Positions 15,813-25,218 of a DNA stretch of 64,000 nucleotides are shown in pieces. Numbering within the stretch: position 1 is the stretch's first letter; every line of letters begins with the position of its first letter. The stretch is from an uncultured Fibrobacter sp. (GTDB lineage: Bacteria > Fibrobacterota > Fibrobacteria > Fibrobacterales > Fibrobacteraceae). The notes beneath the pieces are model-generated. The model saw only the letters and a program-made list of their open reading frames with translations, was not told where the DNA came from and ran no database searches. The stretch covers positions 1 to 64,000 of the forward strand of contig CAKUXP010000009.1 in assembly GCA_934700345.1 (NCBI GenBank). Direction: 5' to 3'. The position numbers and the translations under genes are program-made.

Positions 15813-16475
15813 ATGAAAATCGACATTCACGAAGACATTTCCTACTACCTTGTCAAAGCCGAAATTCGACAACTTACTTCCAACCCTTGGATTCGCCCGT
15901 TTTTGAAATACATTCACGAACATCCGAACGCCAATGATTCCGAAATTTGCCGTGATCTTTTTGCCGATAATGGGACAGCTCGGGTTGCTGCCGTTAAAAA
16001 CATCCTCTTTTTCTTTAAGGAAAACGGACTGTTTGTTTTTAACAAGGGAAAATATGAACTTACAACAGATGGACTTGAAGCTCTTGACAGCACCAACATT
16101 TGGCAAGGAAAGAAAGGAGTATTTCTATTCACCATCTGGAATGCCCCCTCTTTGGAATCCTTTATTCTCAACATCCAATCCGTACCCGAGCATTGGTACG
16201 ACAACGCAAGAAATCCACCCGAGGATTATTCTTTCCTTTACGATGAAACCTCCGAAAATCCGAAACGGTGTTTTTCGGACATCGAGGTAAAAAAATTTGA
16301 AACAGCTTGGATTGAAACTTTCCAGAATACCGAATTTGAAGCCAATGTTCGCTCCAACGGAACCATTAAAATTACCGGAAAGCCTAAAGTAAAAGGTTTG
16401 GAGGAGTATCAAGTAGAATGGACCGACGAAGCTTTGACAAGCTACTTCATCGATGAAGACGAAGAGGAAGAATAG
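15813..16475 (+). CDS. Winged-helix protein with an acidic tail
   Basis: 220 aa with an AAGGAG site. Residues 20-95 look like a winged-helix domain (helices around NDSEICRDLF and AAVKNILFFFKENGLF, wing KGKYELTTDG). The middle (105-200) is beta-rich with several Trp, loosely like a ligand-binding WYL-type module, but I cannot confirm this. The end is strongly acidic (DEDEEEE), a DNA-mimic-like tail. It follows the helicase by 21 bp, so it may regulate or partner it. No exact family recognised. Confidence 0.55.
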   Translation: MKIDIHEDISYYLVKAEIRQLTSNPWIRPFLKYIHEHPNANDSEICRDLFADNGTARVAAVKNILFFFKENGLFVFNKGKYELTTDGLEALDSTNIWQGKKGVFLFTIWNAPSLESFILNIQSVPEHWYDNARNPPEDYSFLYDETSENPKRCFSDIEVKKFETAWIETFQNTEFEANVRSNGTIKITGKPKVKGLEEYQVEWTDEALTSYFIDEDEEEE

Positions 16476-16529
16476 ACTTCTCGTTTTCACCTACTCTTGC
16501 CATTTTGAAACTTTTCATTCTCCGTACTT

Positions 16530-16573
16530 CACTAAAAAGTGTAATTTTACAACAGAAATTACACTTTTTAGTG
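16530..16573. promoter_or_regulatory. Perfect 18-bp inverted repeat (operator or terminator)
   Basis: The arms 16530-16547 and 16556-16573 are exact reverse complements over 18 bp with an 8-bp spacer. Each arm is AT-rich (CACTAAAAAGTGTAATTT) and itself contains a small inverted repeat around CACTAAAAAGTG. It lies 43 bp before the ATPase start at 16616 and 54 bp after the winged-helix stop. As RNA it would form a strong hairpin with no T-run, which argues for a protein-binding site over a terminator. A dimeric or tetrameric repressor is plausible. Confidence 0.65.
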
Positions 16574-16615
16574 TATATTCATCCATCAGCCCACATTTTT
16601 ACCTATATTCCAAGT

Positions 16616-17911
16616 ATGCAGCGAAAAATCCTAAAAAAACTGGCTGAATGGAAAAATTCCGCCGAACGAAAACCGCTTATTCTACAAGGCGCCCGGCAAA
16701 CCGGAAAAACCTATACGGTCACAGAGTTTGGTTCTAAATTCTATTCCAGTGTTGTTTACTGCAATTTCGAAAGAGAACCGAATCTCGCTTCTCTTTTTTC
16801 GGATTTGTCCCCCAACCACATTCTGCCAAACCTCGGAGCCATCAAGCAGCAAAAAATTTTCCCACGCGAAACGCTAGTCGTTTTTGACGAAGTCCAGGCA
16901 TGTCCTAAAGCCCTCACTTCGCTGAAATATTTTTGCGAAGAAGCGCCTGATATTCATATCATAGCCCTAGGATCCCTTTTAGGAGTAGCCGTCAACCGGG
17001 CGGAATTTTCATTTCCCGTGGGAAAAGTCCAATTCCTAGACATGCATCCGCTTGATTTTGAAGAGTACCTTTTCGCCCGAGGAGACGATTTTTTCCAGCA
17101 AAAGATTTCCGAATGTTTCGCTGAAAACACACCAATGGAAAAAGCGCTTCATGTCAAAGCCCTTGAAATTTATCGCGAATATCTTTTCGTCGGTGGAATG
17201 CCCGCTGCGGTCGATAACTTTGTACGCAATCGCAATCCGCTTCAAGCAAATATCATCAAACAGGACATTCTTGCCGCCTATCAAAACGACATGAGCAAAT
17301 ACAACAAGCCGAATGAAATTGCAAAAACGCGTTTAGTTTATTCAGGAATCGGAAAACAGCTCGCCAAGGAAAATAAAAAATTCCAGTATCGCGGCATCAA
17401 GCCCGGTGCAAGAGCCAGCGAATTTGAAAACGCAATCGAATGGATCTGCCTTTCAGGAATCGCATTGAAAGTTTCAAGACTAGAACATATCGCATTGCCT
17501 TTTTCTGCAAACACCTCAGACTCGGATTTCAAACTGTATATGAACGATGTCGGCTTATGCTGCGCTTCTCAAAATGCAACTTATGATGATATTGTTTACG
17601 AAAATCCCCTATTTAATGATTTTAAAGGCGGACTCGCGGAAAACTACGTTTATACCCAGCTAAAAGCAAATCATATTGAATCTTATTATTGGAACGAATC
17701 CAATCAAAACGAAATCGATTTTATCCTTCGACTGAATAACGATATTATTCCTGTTGAAGTTAAAGCGGCAGCGCACAATAAATCGCAAAGCCTAAACGCC
17801 TTTGTCAAGAAATACAAACCGCCATACAGCATTCGAATTTCAACAAAGAACTTTGGCTTTGAAAACGGCATCAAATCCGTTCCCCTCTATGCGGCAGGAT
17901 GGGTGAAGTAA
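16616..17911 (+). CDS. DUF4143-type ATP-binding protein (AAA_14)
   Basis: 431 aa from the ATG at 16616. The frame is open back to 16505, but that stretch contains the inverted repeat and gives a Ser/His-rich non-protein-like sequence. Walker A is GARQTGKT (25-32), Walker B is VVFDEVQ (Asp91-Glu92), and a GSLLG sensor-like motif follows. The C-terminal DUF4143 domain contains NEIDFIL...PVEVKA, a PD-(D/E)XK-nuclease-like core. These ATPases are common accessory genes, often linked to mobile or defence regions; their role is poorly known. The next gene is a distant homologue in convergent orientation, 15 bp away. Confidence 0.85.
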   Translation: MQRKILKKLAEWKNSAERKPLILQGARQTGKTYTVTEFGSKFYSSVVYCNFEREPNLASLFSDLSPNHILPNLGAIKQQKIFPRETLVVFDEVQACPKALTSLKYFCEEAPDIHIIALGSLLGVAVNRAEFSFPVGKVQFLDMHPLDFEEYLFARGDDFFQQKISECFAENTPMEKALHVKALEIYREYLFVGGMPAAVDNFVRNRNPLQANIIKQDILAAYQNDMSKYNKPNEIAKTRLVYSGIGKQLAKENKKFQYRGIKPGARASEFENAIEWICLSGIALKVSRLEHIALPFSANTSDSDFKLYMNDVGLCCASQNATYDDIVYENPLFNDFKGGLAENYVYTQLKANHIESYYWNESNQNEIDFILRLNNDIIPVEVKAAAHNKSQSLNAFVKKYKPPYSIRISTKNFGFENGIKSVPLYAAGWVK

Positions 17912-17926
17912 TCCAACATCAATCCT

Positions 17927-19135
17927 TCATTCCAAAAGCCATTGGATCAAATTCCTGTGGATAATTCCATCCCGCGAAAAATCGAAACGATCCAAAGACA
18001 AAACATATTTTGGAAAATTGTCGGGGACCAAGGCGTATGCGCCGAATTCCCTTTTAACTGTTTCTTCGCCAGAAAGCAGATAGCAGACCTGGAAATATTC
18101 TGTCCCCTTTTCATTCCTGGCGCAAAAATCTATTTCCTGTTTGGCTGTTTTTCCAATCGTTACGGAGTAACCTCGGCGCAAAAGTTCAACATAGACAATG
18201 TTTTCAAGAACCTGACCAATGTCCTTTTGATTTTTCAAGAACAGGCTTTGACGCAATCCATGATCGGAAATGTAAATTTTTTCCTGCGAAGAAAGAATTT
18301 CCTTGCCAACAAGATTTTGACGCGGAACAAGATGCAAAAGGCAGGCTTCCCGAGCATATTCCAGATAATTATAAACTGTTTCTGTTGAAACGGAACGCCT
18401 TTCATTCTTCAAAAATTTAATGAGGCGCAGAGCCGAAAAAGTATTTCCGATATTTTCGATAAAATAGGCAAGCAGCAATTTTAAAAGCGAAATGTCACGG
18501 ACTTTGTATCGATCGGCAATGTCCTTCAAGATAATGGAATTGAAGATGTCGTCCAAGTATTGCTTTCTTTGCGATTCGCTCAGGTCAAAGTTATACAGAA
18601 ACGGATAACCACCAACGTCAATATAAGTTTCAAAAGCCTTTTCCTGGGAAACTCCTTTCTTTAATTTGCCAACAGCTTCATAACTTTCCTTGAAACTAAA
18701 TGGGTACATTTTGATTTCTACATAACGCCCGGCTAGATAGGTTGCGAGTTCACCGGAAAGAAGCTTTGCGTTGGAACCCGTGATGTAAATATCGCAATTC
18801 AAATCGATTAGAAACGAATTGACCAATTTTTCCCACCCGACCAGTTCCTGAATTTCATCGAGAAAAAGGTAAATTCTTTTTCGCTTCACTTTTTTCCGGA
18901 TCGCCTTGACAGCGGACATGACATTTTCAAGAGTGTGAACCCGTTCATCGGCAAATGATTCAAAATTCAAGGAAAGAATCTGTTCCTTGCTTACGCTTTT
19001 TTTCAAAATCAGATTTCGAATCTGCTCCAAAAAAATAGACTTACCAGAGCGACGAATTCCGGTAATCACTTTCACAACCGGCGTATCGACAAACGCCCGA
19101 ACTTTCTCCAGATAGACGGTTCGAATAATGTTCAT
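17927..19135 (-). CDS. DUF4143-type ATP-binding protein (AAA_14), second copy
   Basis: 402 aa. Walker A is GIRRSGKS (26-33), Walker B is YLFLDEIQ (Asp93-Glu94), ITGSNA is the sensor, and LAGRYVEIKMYPFSF is the typical family segment. The C terminus has QEIDFCAR, the nuclease-like core of DUF4143. It is only distantly related to its convergent neighbour, so this is not a recent tandem duplication. Upstream on its strand is an AT-rich gap of about 85 bp before murD's end. Function uncertain, as for the family. Confidence 0.85.
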   Translation of the reverse strand: MNIIRTVYLEKVRAFVDTPVVKVITGIRRSGKSIFLEQIRNLILKKSVSKEQILSLNFESFADERVHTLENVMSAVKAIRKKVKRKRIYLFLDEIQELVGWEKLVNSFLIDLNCDIYITGSNAKLLSGELATYLAGRYVEIKMYPFSFKESYEAVGKLKKGVSQEKAFETYIDVGGYPFLYNFDLSESQRKQYLDDIFNSIILKDIADRYKVRDISLLKLLLAYFIENIGNTFSALRLIKFLKNERRSVSTETVYNYLEYAREACLLHLVPRQNLVGKEILSSQEKIYISDHGLRQSLFLKNQKDIGQVLENIVYVELLRRGYSVTIGKTAKQEIDFCARNEKGTEYFQVCYLLSGEETVKREFGAYALVPDNFPKYVLSLDRFDFSRDGIIHRNLIQWLLE

Positions 19136-19221
19136 ATAGACAAATATATTTCTTTATGGCGAAAAAAATCAAGAATTTTACTTAAATTATTTCGGTATAA
19201 AGAAAAGATTTGTTTTCTACT

Positions 19222-20553
19222 TTATTCCATTAACCCTTCCACCAGCCGGTCGAAGCATTCGCCGCGAACCTTGTAATTCTTGAACAGTCCAAAGCTCGCG
19301 CAGGCGGGAGAAAGTAGCACGGCGCTTCCCGCTCCGAGCGAGCACGCATCCGCAAAAGCGTGGTCGAGATCCGGAAAAACTTTCATCGGAACGGAGACGC
19401 CGTTTTCCCGAAGCGATGCGACCATCCTTTCCGCAGTCGCCCCAATGAGCGAAACTTTTTCCAGGTTTGGAATTCCGGCAAGAACATTCGAAAGCTCGGT
19501 GAAATCCGCATTCTTTTCGGAGCCGCCGAGAATCAATGCAAAGGGACGCTTCATGCTCTTGACAGCGGCGATTGTCGCATCGGGTCGCGTCGCGTAGGAA
19601 TCGTTGTAAAACTCAATGCCGTTCCTTTCCCCTTTAAATTCCATCCGGTATTTGAGCGGTTCGTAAGACTTAAGCGATTGCAGAGCCGTCGGAACATCCG
19701 CCCCCAGAGCCTTTACCGCAAGCAGGGCCGCCGCCATATTTTCGAGTTGGTACGCTCCGCGAATTTTGCATTCCGAAAGTTTTAAAGTATAGCCGTCAAG
19801 CGAAACGGAATCCTCGGTAAAAACCGCATCGGCATCCTTGGAGCCGTAAGAAAGTTTTTGCGCTCCGCTTTCCCGGGCAATCGCAACCGACGGAGCCGCA
19901 TCTCGAATATAGATGCAGAAGTCATTCCGTTTTTGCCAACGGACAAGATTCGCCTTTGCGTCGCGATATTCCTCGACCGAACGATGCCAGTCCAAATGCT
20001 CCGTCGAAACCCGCAGCACGACTCCGATATGAGGCGAAACGGAAAGCGTCATCAGCTGGAAAGAGGAAAGTTCGAGAATCGAAACGCGATCCGAGGAATC
20101 GTCCGTCAAAAGGTCAAGAGCCGGCACGCCGAAATTTCCACCGATCGCACAAGGAATTTTGCAAGCTTCAAGCGCATGGCGAATCATGCTGACCGTACTT
20201 CCCTTGCCGAGCGTTCCCGTCACGCCGATGACCGAGCGGGACTTTGTCTCTTTCAAAAAAATCTCGATTTGGCTGGTGAGAATCCCGCCGTTTGTCTGGA
20301 AACGGAAAAGTTCGTTCTGCAGCGGATAGATTCCCGCCGATCGCACGACCGTGACGGAATCCTTGAGACCGTCCATGTAATTTCCGCCGCTAAAAACCTT
20401 GACATTCACGCCATCCGGCAGTTTGGGAAGTTCCACCGGATTCTTGTCCATCACGACGATTTCCTTGACGCCATTTTGCACAAGGTAATTCAGCGTACTC
20501 TTGCCTTCAACTCCAAAGCCTAAAATGCCCACCGGGCTTACGATATTCTGCAT
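19222..20553 (-). CDS. murD: UDP-N-acetylmuramoylalanine--D-glutamate ligase
   Basis: 443 aa, normal for MurD. It adds D-glutamate to UDP-MurNAc-L-Ala with ATP in the cytoplasmic phase of peptidoglycan synthesis. The N-terminal domain has GFGVEGKS, the central P-loop is TGTLGKGST (residues 112-120), and the C-terminal domain ends with LLSPACASFGLFKNY, the MurD signature. The P-loop carries an extra Gly after the Lys (GKGS rather than GKST/GKTT), a form better known from folylpolyglutamate synthase. It is the last gene of a minus-strand run, 11 bp after the M16 peptidase gene. Confidence 0.93.
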   Translation of the reverse strand: MQNIVSPVGILGFGVEGKSTLNYLVQNGVKEIVVMDKNPVELPKLPDGVNVKVFSGGNYMDGLKDSVTVVRSAGIYPLQNELFRFQTNGGILTSQIEIFLKETKSRSVIGVTGTLGKGSTVSMIRHALEACKIPCAIGGNFGVPALDLLTDDSSDRVSILELSSFQLMTLSVSPHIGVVLRVSTEHLDWHRSVEEYRDAKANLVRWQKRNDFCIYIRDAAPSVAIARESGAQKLSYGSKDADAVFTEDSVSLDGYTLKLSECKIRGAYQLENMAAALLAVKALGADVPTALQSLKSYEPLKYRMEFKGERNGIEFYNDSYATRPDATIAAVKSMKRPFALILGGSEKNADFTELSNVLAGIPNLEKVSLIGATAERMVASLRENGVSVPMKVFPDLDHAFADACSLGAGSAVLLSPACASFGLFKNYKVRGECFDRLVEGLME

Positions 20554-20564
20554 AGAAAGACTTC

Positions 20565-21809
20565 CTATCCTTTCACGGGTTTCACCACCGCCGTTGCGAA
20601 TGGAGCCTTGGCAAACGCTTCGCGCAAAAGTTCCATCAAGCGACCTTCCGAAAATTTTCGCACCTGCGATTCCGTTTCCGCCATCGTATAGACACGGCCC
20701 AGATGGAGCATCTGGTCGGCAAGGCGCATCAAGCGTTTTTCGGCGCTGTCCGAACCGATGCGCAGTCCTCCGATGATGTTCCTTTTCGTCCGTTCCAGTT
20801 CGCCTTTTTCAAAACCCTTTTCCAAAAAGTTTCGAAATTCCTGCTGGGCGATTTCCAAAGCTTCGTCCATCTTGTGCGGTGCGGTGGCAAGCGAAATTCC
20901 CCACCCCAAGACATCCCGATACACGTCCGTTATCGAATAGACGGAATAGGCGAGCCCGCGTTCTTCGCGAACTTTCTGAAAAAGCCTCGATCCCATATCG
21001 GCGCCGAAAGCGACATTAAAAAGCCCGAGCGCCCGCAAGAAATCGATGTTTCCGTCACGGAAGTCAAAGCTTGTTCCCCAAAACAGATTCGACTGGTTCA
21101 AGTCCTTTTTGCTTTTTGTCTTTCGCGTGGCATTTGCGCAGTAAAAATTTTCAAAGGTTTTCTTTGCGGACTTTTTCTCTTCAAAATTTTTTCGGACCAA
21201 ATCGACAATTTTTTCGTGTTCGATTTTTCCGACAACGCAAACGGTGAGCGGCAAATCCTCCAAGACTTCCCTTTCGCATTCGACGAGGTCTTCCCTCGAA
21301 AGTTCCTTGACCGATTTAACGGTTCCTGCAATTGGAAGAGCAAGCCCGCAGCCTTTGTAATGGATTTCGTTGAAAAGATCCCCGACGCATTCTTCGGCAA
21401 TATCCTCGTAGCTGTGGACTTCCTCGATGACGACTTTCCGTTCCTTTTCCACTTCGCGCGCATCGAACATCGGATGCATCAGCATATCGGAAATCACGTC
21501 GAGCGCAAGCGGGACATCCTCTCTGACGACCTGGGCGTAAAAACCTGTTTCCTGCCTGGTCGTATAGGCTTCGAGATTTCCACCGCGATCTTCAATCGTA
21601 TGGGCGATTTCAAATGCGGAACGCTTTTCCGTCCCCTTGAAGACAAGATGCTCGTAAAAATGGGCAAGCCCGTTTGTCGCCGAATTTTCATGACGCGAGC
21701 CGCGGGGAATCCACACGCCCACATTCGCGGAATAAGTTCCGGGCATATAATCCGTAACGACCGTGATTCCATTTTCCAGTTCGGTTTTCGAAATTTTCTG
21801 TCGAAACAT
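20565..21809 (-). CDS. M16-family zinc peptidase
   Basis: 414 aa, the size of a single-chain PqqL/processing-peptidase-type M16 protein. The inverted zinc motif HFYEH lies at residues 50-54, and a distal Glu in the EKERKVVIEE segment near 125-133 supplies the third ligand. The C-terminal half contains the inactive partner fold with a DxGSRLFQKVREERGLAYS segment typical of the family. No signal peptide is visible, so it probably acts in the cytoplasm. Lies between murD (11 bp) and the glycosyltransferase gene (18 bp). The substrate is unknown. Confidence 0.9.
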   Translation of the reverse strand: MFRQKISKTELENGITVVTDYMPGTYSANVGVWIPRGSRHENSATNGLAHFYEHLVFKGTEKRSAFEIAHTIEDRGGNLEAYTTRQETGFYAQVVREDVPLALDVISDMLMHPMFDAREVEKERKVVIEEVHSYEDIAEECVGDLFNEIHYKGCGLALPIAGTVKSVKELSREDLVECEREVLEDLPLTVCVVGKIEHEKIVDLVRKNFEEKKSAKKTFENFYCANATRKTKSKKDLNQSNLFWGTSFDFRDGNIDFLRALGLFNVAFGADMGSRLFQKVREERGLAYSVYSITDVYRDVLGWGISLATAPHKMDEALEIAQQEFRNFLEKGFEKGELERTKRNIIGGLRIGSDSAEKRLMRLADQMLHLGRVYTMAETESQVRKFSEGRLMELLREAFAKAPFATAVVKPVKG

Positions 21810-21827
21810 AGGCTTAATCTAGAAAAG

Positions 21828-23606
21828 TTAAAAAGATGAATTTTTTACAAGCATCAGCAAAACAAACCAAACGGAAAGCCCGGCAAAAACAATTCCGTTT
21901 ACCACCATGAGCACTTTCCATTTTAAACTACACGACGCATTAGAAATCCCAAAGCAGACAAATGGAATAAAGGCGACAAGAACCGGCAAAATGTAGCGGA
22001 AATCGTTGCTGCAGGCAAACGAAACCGTTATCCGCAAACATATCAATGCGCCAAAGAACATCAAAATTTGGAAAAGCAAGAGACACTTAATGCGGTCGAT
22101 CTTCGACATCCAAAATCCGCGGAATGCGCACACGATAAGGACCAAAAGGCTAATGCCGATGGCAGTGGCAAGCGCTTCCCCAAGCGGGGATTTTAGAATT
22201 TGAAATTCGCCAAACAGCGAACTCTTGAGTGCATAATTCCAGAAGAATTCCCTTCCAAGCGCTGCGTCCCACGGGCTGGTAAAAGGATTCAGCACATAAT
22301 TTTTCAAATCGAAATAAATGTAATTTATCAGGCTGTTCGGAACGGCGAGACCGGAATGGAGCCCGCTGGCGTTTCCGACAAGCGAAGCGTCTCCATACAG
22401 CCGGATTCCCAAAATTCCCAAGCAGAAAAGGATAAATAGTACCAGGGAAACGATTTCCGATTTTTTAGGGAATAACATCTCCCGCGGAAAGTATCCGAGA
22501 ACAAATCCCAAGGCGAAAGTCGCAAGCGTTACCACGCCCGTACTTTTTGTCCAATAGCTTAATCCCGCCGCAACGACCGCGCACAGAAGCGCTTTTGCGG
22601 ATTTGGAACGGATGTATTCCAAAACACCCCAAAGGCACAGGGTGTGGAAAAAATAAAACAGCTGGTCGTTTCCGATGCGCGGAGCGACAAGCAAGAGAAG
22701 CGGCCAGAAAGTCCAAAGGAGAGTTCCCAAAACGAGAGTCTTTTTCGTTAGAACCGTCTCCAGAATTTTAAAACCCAGGAACAGGACGAAAATCGACAGG
22801 AAAAGGCTCTCCAGTTGCACCGCTGAAGGACCGTCAAAATGCAAGGCAGACCCGAGCAGCCAGGGAACGGAAGAAACCGCATAATAGACCGGCGGATGAT
22901 AGCATGTCCAGCAATCATCGGTTCCCGGTATTTCATGTCTTTCCGCAATAATCTTGATATAGCCCAAATGCCCATCGACATCGTAGGAATACTGGGAATA
23001 GGAAATTGAAGAAAACATCAAGGCGCGCAGCAAGACACCGGCGGTCAAGAGGATTCTAGGCAAAAGCCTGATATGGAATCTCCGAAATAAAAAAGCAAAC
23101 AGCGCGGTAAAGGACGCAAGCATCAAAACATACGGCAAAATTCCGGTCGCCGACGAAAGCATCTCCGGTTTTACGTTCAATCCGCCGACGCCTCCGTTGT
23201 TCCGGACGAGAAATTCAAAATGAAAATTTTCCCCATCCGCATACTTCGCAATCGAATCCAACGGAAGCACAAAGCCATTTCTATAATCGCAGCGACCCGG
23301 AAAATGGAAAAGCGAAATCTTGTTGCCGTTGATCTTTACGGTTTCCGCACAGTCGTCCGGGATGACTTTTAACGCAAAAGCTTCGCCGAGCTTTGTTCGG
23401 ACATCAAAAAAGACTTCAAATCGTTCGCCTTCCCGAAACTGTTCCGCAATCGGAAAGGTCGCTTTTCTTTCGTCATTTAACGAACGATACCCGATGTTTT
23501 CCAGCGAAAAGCGGAAAGCAAAAAACAGGAGAACTCCCACGCATAAAAGGAAGAGGCAATACAGTTCCGGTATGTAAAAAAATTTCTTTACGATTTTCAT
23601 CAGCAA
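21828..23606 (-). CDS. GT-C membrane glycosyltransferase (GT39/ArnT-like)
   Basis: 592 aa with one N-terminal helix, a soluble beta-rich loop (about 30-165) with a Cys pair, and then about ten membrane spans. After the first C-terminal-half span, YDVDGHLGY gives the acidic motif expected in the first outer loop of GT-C enzymes that use polyprenyl-phosphate sugars. The N-terminal extracytoplasmic domain is an addition to the basic fold. It is followed on the same strand by murD and preceded by an FAD oxidoreductase and GtrA, so it probably glycosylates an envelope polymer or protein. Start could be either Met1 or Met3. Confidence 0.75.
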   Translation of the reverse strand: MLMKIVKKFFYIPELYCLFLLCVGVLLFFAFRFSLENIGYRSLNDERKATFPIAEQFREGERFEVFFDVRTKLGEAFALKVIPDDCAETVKINGNKISLFHFPGRCDYRNGFVLPLDSIAKYADGENFHFEFLVRNNGGVGGLNVKPEMLSSATGILPYVLMLASFTALFAFLFRRFHIRLLPRILLTAGVLLRALMFSSISYSQYSYDVDGHLGYIKIIAERHEIPGTDDCWTCYHPPVYYAVSSVPWLLGSALHFDGPSAVQLESLFLSIFVLFLGFKILETVLTKKTLVLGTLLWTFWPLLLLVAPRIGNDQLFYFFHTLCLWGVLEYIRSKSAKALLCAVVAAGLSYWTKSTGVVTLATFALGFVLGYFPREMLFPKKSEIVSLVLFILFCLGILGIRLYGDASLVGNASGLHSGLAVPNSLINYIYFDLKNYVLNPFTSPWDAALGREFFWNYALKSSLFGEFQILKSPLGEALATAIGISLLVLIVCAFRGFWMSKIDRIKCLLLFQILMFFGALICLRITVSFACSNDFRYILPVLVAFIPFVCFGISNASCSLKWKVLMVVNGIVFAGLSVWFVLLMLVKNSSF

Positions 23607-23648
23607 CTACCCAAAATCAAAAACGACTTTATCTGCAACCAAGATCGT

Positions 23649-25217
23649 TCACTTTTTCCCTTCGTGATATTCCGCTTCGGCGTTCACGTCCCAGATAGCA
23701 GACTTATCGCTTGAATTTTCACGGATGCACTTGACAGCTTCCATCGCGGTGAGCATACTGTGATCCATGTTGTTGTACTTGTGCATCCCGTTGCGTCCCA
23801 TCAGGAACAGGTTTTCAAAGGAATCGACATATTCGCGGACCTTGCCGAATTCCCGATAAGTTCCAAAATACGCCGGATATGTTTTCGGCACGCGGAAAAG
23901 GACCGAATCCTTGACAGCGGAACGCTTCGCCACGTGAATTTTTTCAAGCTCCGAAACGGCGAAATCGATAAAGTCCCGATCGGCCATATTCCACATTTCA
24001 TCGTCCTCGTTTACAAAGTATTCAAGACCTATCCAGACTTTCGAAGGATCCGAAACCAGATAGGGGCTCCAGTTGTTGAAAACCTGGATACGCCCGAGCT
24101 TCACGTCGGATTCCTGTACATAAATCCAGTTGTCCGCGACAAATTTCAGGCGGCTTTCGGGAGTTCCCGCTTTCGCCGGATTCCTAATGTCCAGCGAATC
24201 GAGCAGAAGTCCCACCGTCATAAAGTCCCGATAGACGAGACCGTTTGCAATACGGGAAACTTCGGCGGGGACATTCGGAAGAGCGGCAACCAGATTTTTT
24301 ACAGGCATCGTACTCATTACGTAATCGGCTTCCAGCCTTTTCTCTTCGCCTTTTTCCGTATAGCGAACCGCAGAAACCCTTTGTTCCGAAACCTCCAGAG
24401 ATGTCGCCTTGGAATAAAAGCGAATTTCTCCGCCGAGCTTTTGGATTTTTTCGGCAACGGTTTCCCAGAGTTCCCCCGGACCGAGCTTCGGGTAAAGAAA
24501 TTCCCCGATGAGGCTCGTCTCCGTTCCTTTCTGCCGAATCGAACCGGATTTTTTTGGCAAGAATGATTTCATCGCATGAAAAAGCGTTTTCCCGATCGAA
24601 AGGCCCTTGATCCGCTGCGCACCCCAGTCCGCACTGATTTTGTCGCAGGGAATGCCCCAGACCTTTTCCGTGTAGTCCCTGAAGAATGTGCGGTAAAGTT
24701 CCACGCCGAAACGGTTAATCATAAAGTCTTCAAGCGAAACTTCCTTGCGCTTCGGGAGAATGCAAACCTTGATATAGCTCATCCCGATTTTAAACATCCG
24801 CCAAAGCCCCAGGTTTTTAATCGTCGCCGCATTTAAGCTCACCGGATAGTCAAAAAGCTTTCGCGTGTAGAGGATTCGGGAAAGGCGCGAACGGACAAGC
24901 ATCACCCGATCTTCCTTTTCCGGGTCGGGGCCTTCCGCCGAAAGGATCACCGGACGTTCGATAGACAGATCGTCTCGACTCGGAGAACCTTGCAGCGGCA
25001 AAATATCCGTCCACCAGTCCATCACCGTATCGCTCTTGCTGAAAAAACGGTGACCGCCGATATCCATCCGGTTTCCCCTGTAAACCGCCGTCCGGGAAAT
25101 TCCACCGACAAAACCATTTTCTTCGAGAACAATCGGTTTCACATCCGTCGTCTTCAAAAGTTCATAAGCTGCGGTAAGCCCCGCGGGTCCAGCCCCGATA
25201 ATCACGGCAGTTTTCAT
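23649..25217 (-). CDS. FAD-dependent oxidoreductase, UDP-galactopyranose-mutase/amine-oxidase-like
   Basis: 522 aa. The dinucleotide motif GAGPAGLTAAYEL is at residues 8-20, followed by FVGGISRT and MDIGGHRFFSKSD, which are typical of the protoporphyrinogen-oxidase/UDP-Gal-mutase-like group often found in polysaccharide and polyprenyl-glycan clusters. The C-terminal GRNGMHKYNNMDHSM closes the FAD site. Neighbours are a GtrA protein (1 bp before) and a GT-C transferase (42 bp after), so it may act on a lipid-linked sugar. The exact reaction is not clear from sequence. Confidence 0.8.
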   Translation of the reverse strand: MKTAVIIGAGPAGLTAAYELLKTTDVKPIVLEENGFVGGISRTAVYRGNRMDIGGHRFFSKSDTVMDWWTDILPLQGSPSRDDLSIERPVILSAEGPDPEKEDRVMLVRSRLSRILYTRKLFDYPVSLNAATIKNLGLWRMFKIGMSYIKVCILPKRKEVSLEDFMINRFGVELYRTFFRDYTEKVWGIPCDKISADWGAQRIKGLSIGKTLFHAMKSFLPKKSGSIRQKGTETSLIGEFLYPKLGPGELWETVAEKIQKLGGEIRFYSKATSLEVSEQRVSAVRYTEKGEEKRLEADYVMSTMPVKNLVAALPNVPAEVSRIANGLVYRDFMTVGLLLDSLDIRNPAKAGTPESRLKFVADNWIYVQESDVKLGRIQVFNNWSPYLVSDPSKVWIGLEYFVNEDDEMWNMADRDFIDFAVSELEKIHVAKRSAVKDSVLFRVPKTYPAYFGTYREFGKVREYVDSFENLFLMGRNGMHKYNNMDHSMLTAMEAVKCIRENSSDKSAIWDVNAEAEYHEGKK

Positions 25218-25218
25218 A

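Noticed and set aside
16505..16615. Longer start for the first DUF4143 ATPase
   Set aside because: It would translate the inverted repeat, and the family normally starts a few residues before the P-loop, as from 16616.
20703..21839. 378-codon plus-strand frame opposite the M16 peptidase
   Set aside because: It is the antisense of a clear M16 gene. The translation is rich in Phe, Cys and Arg without any domain.
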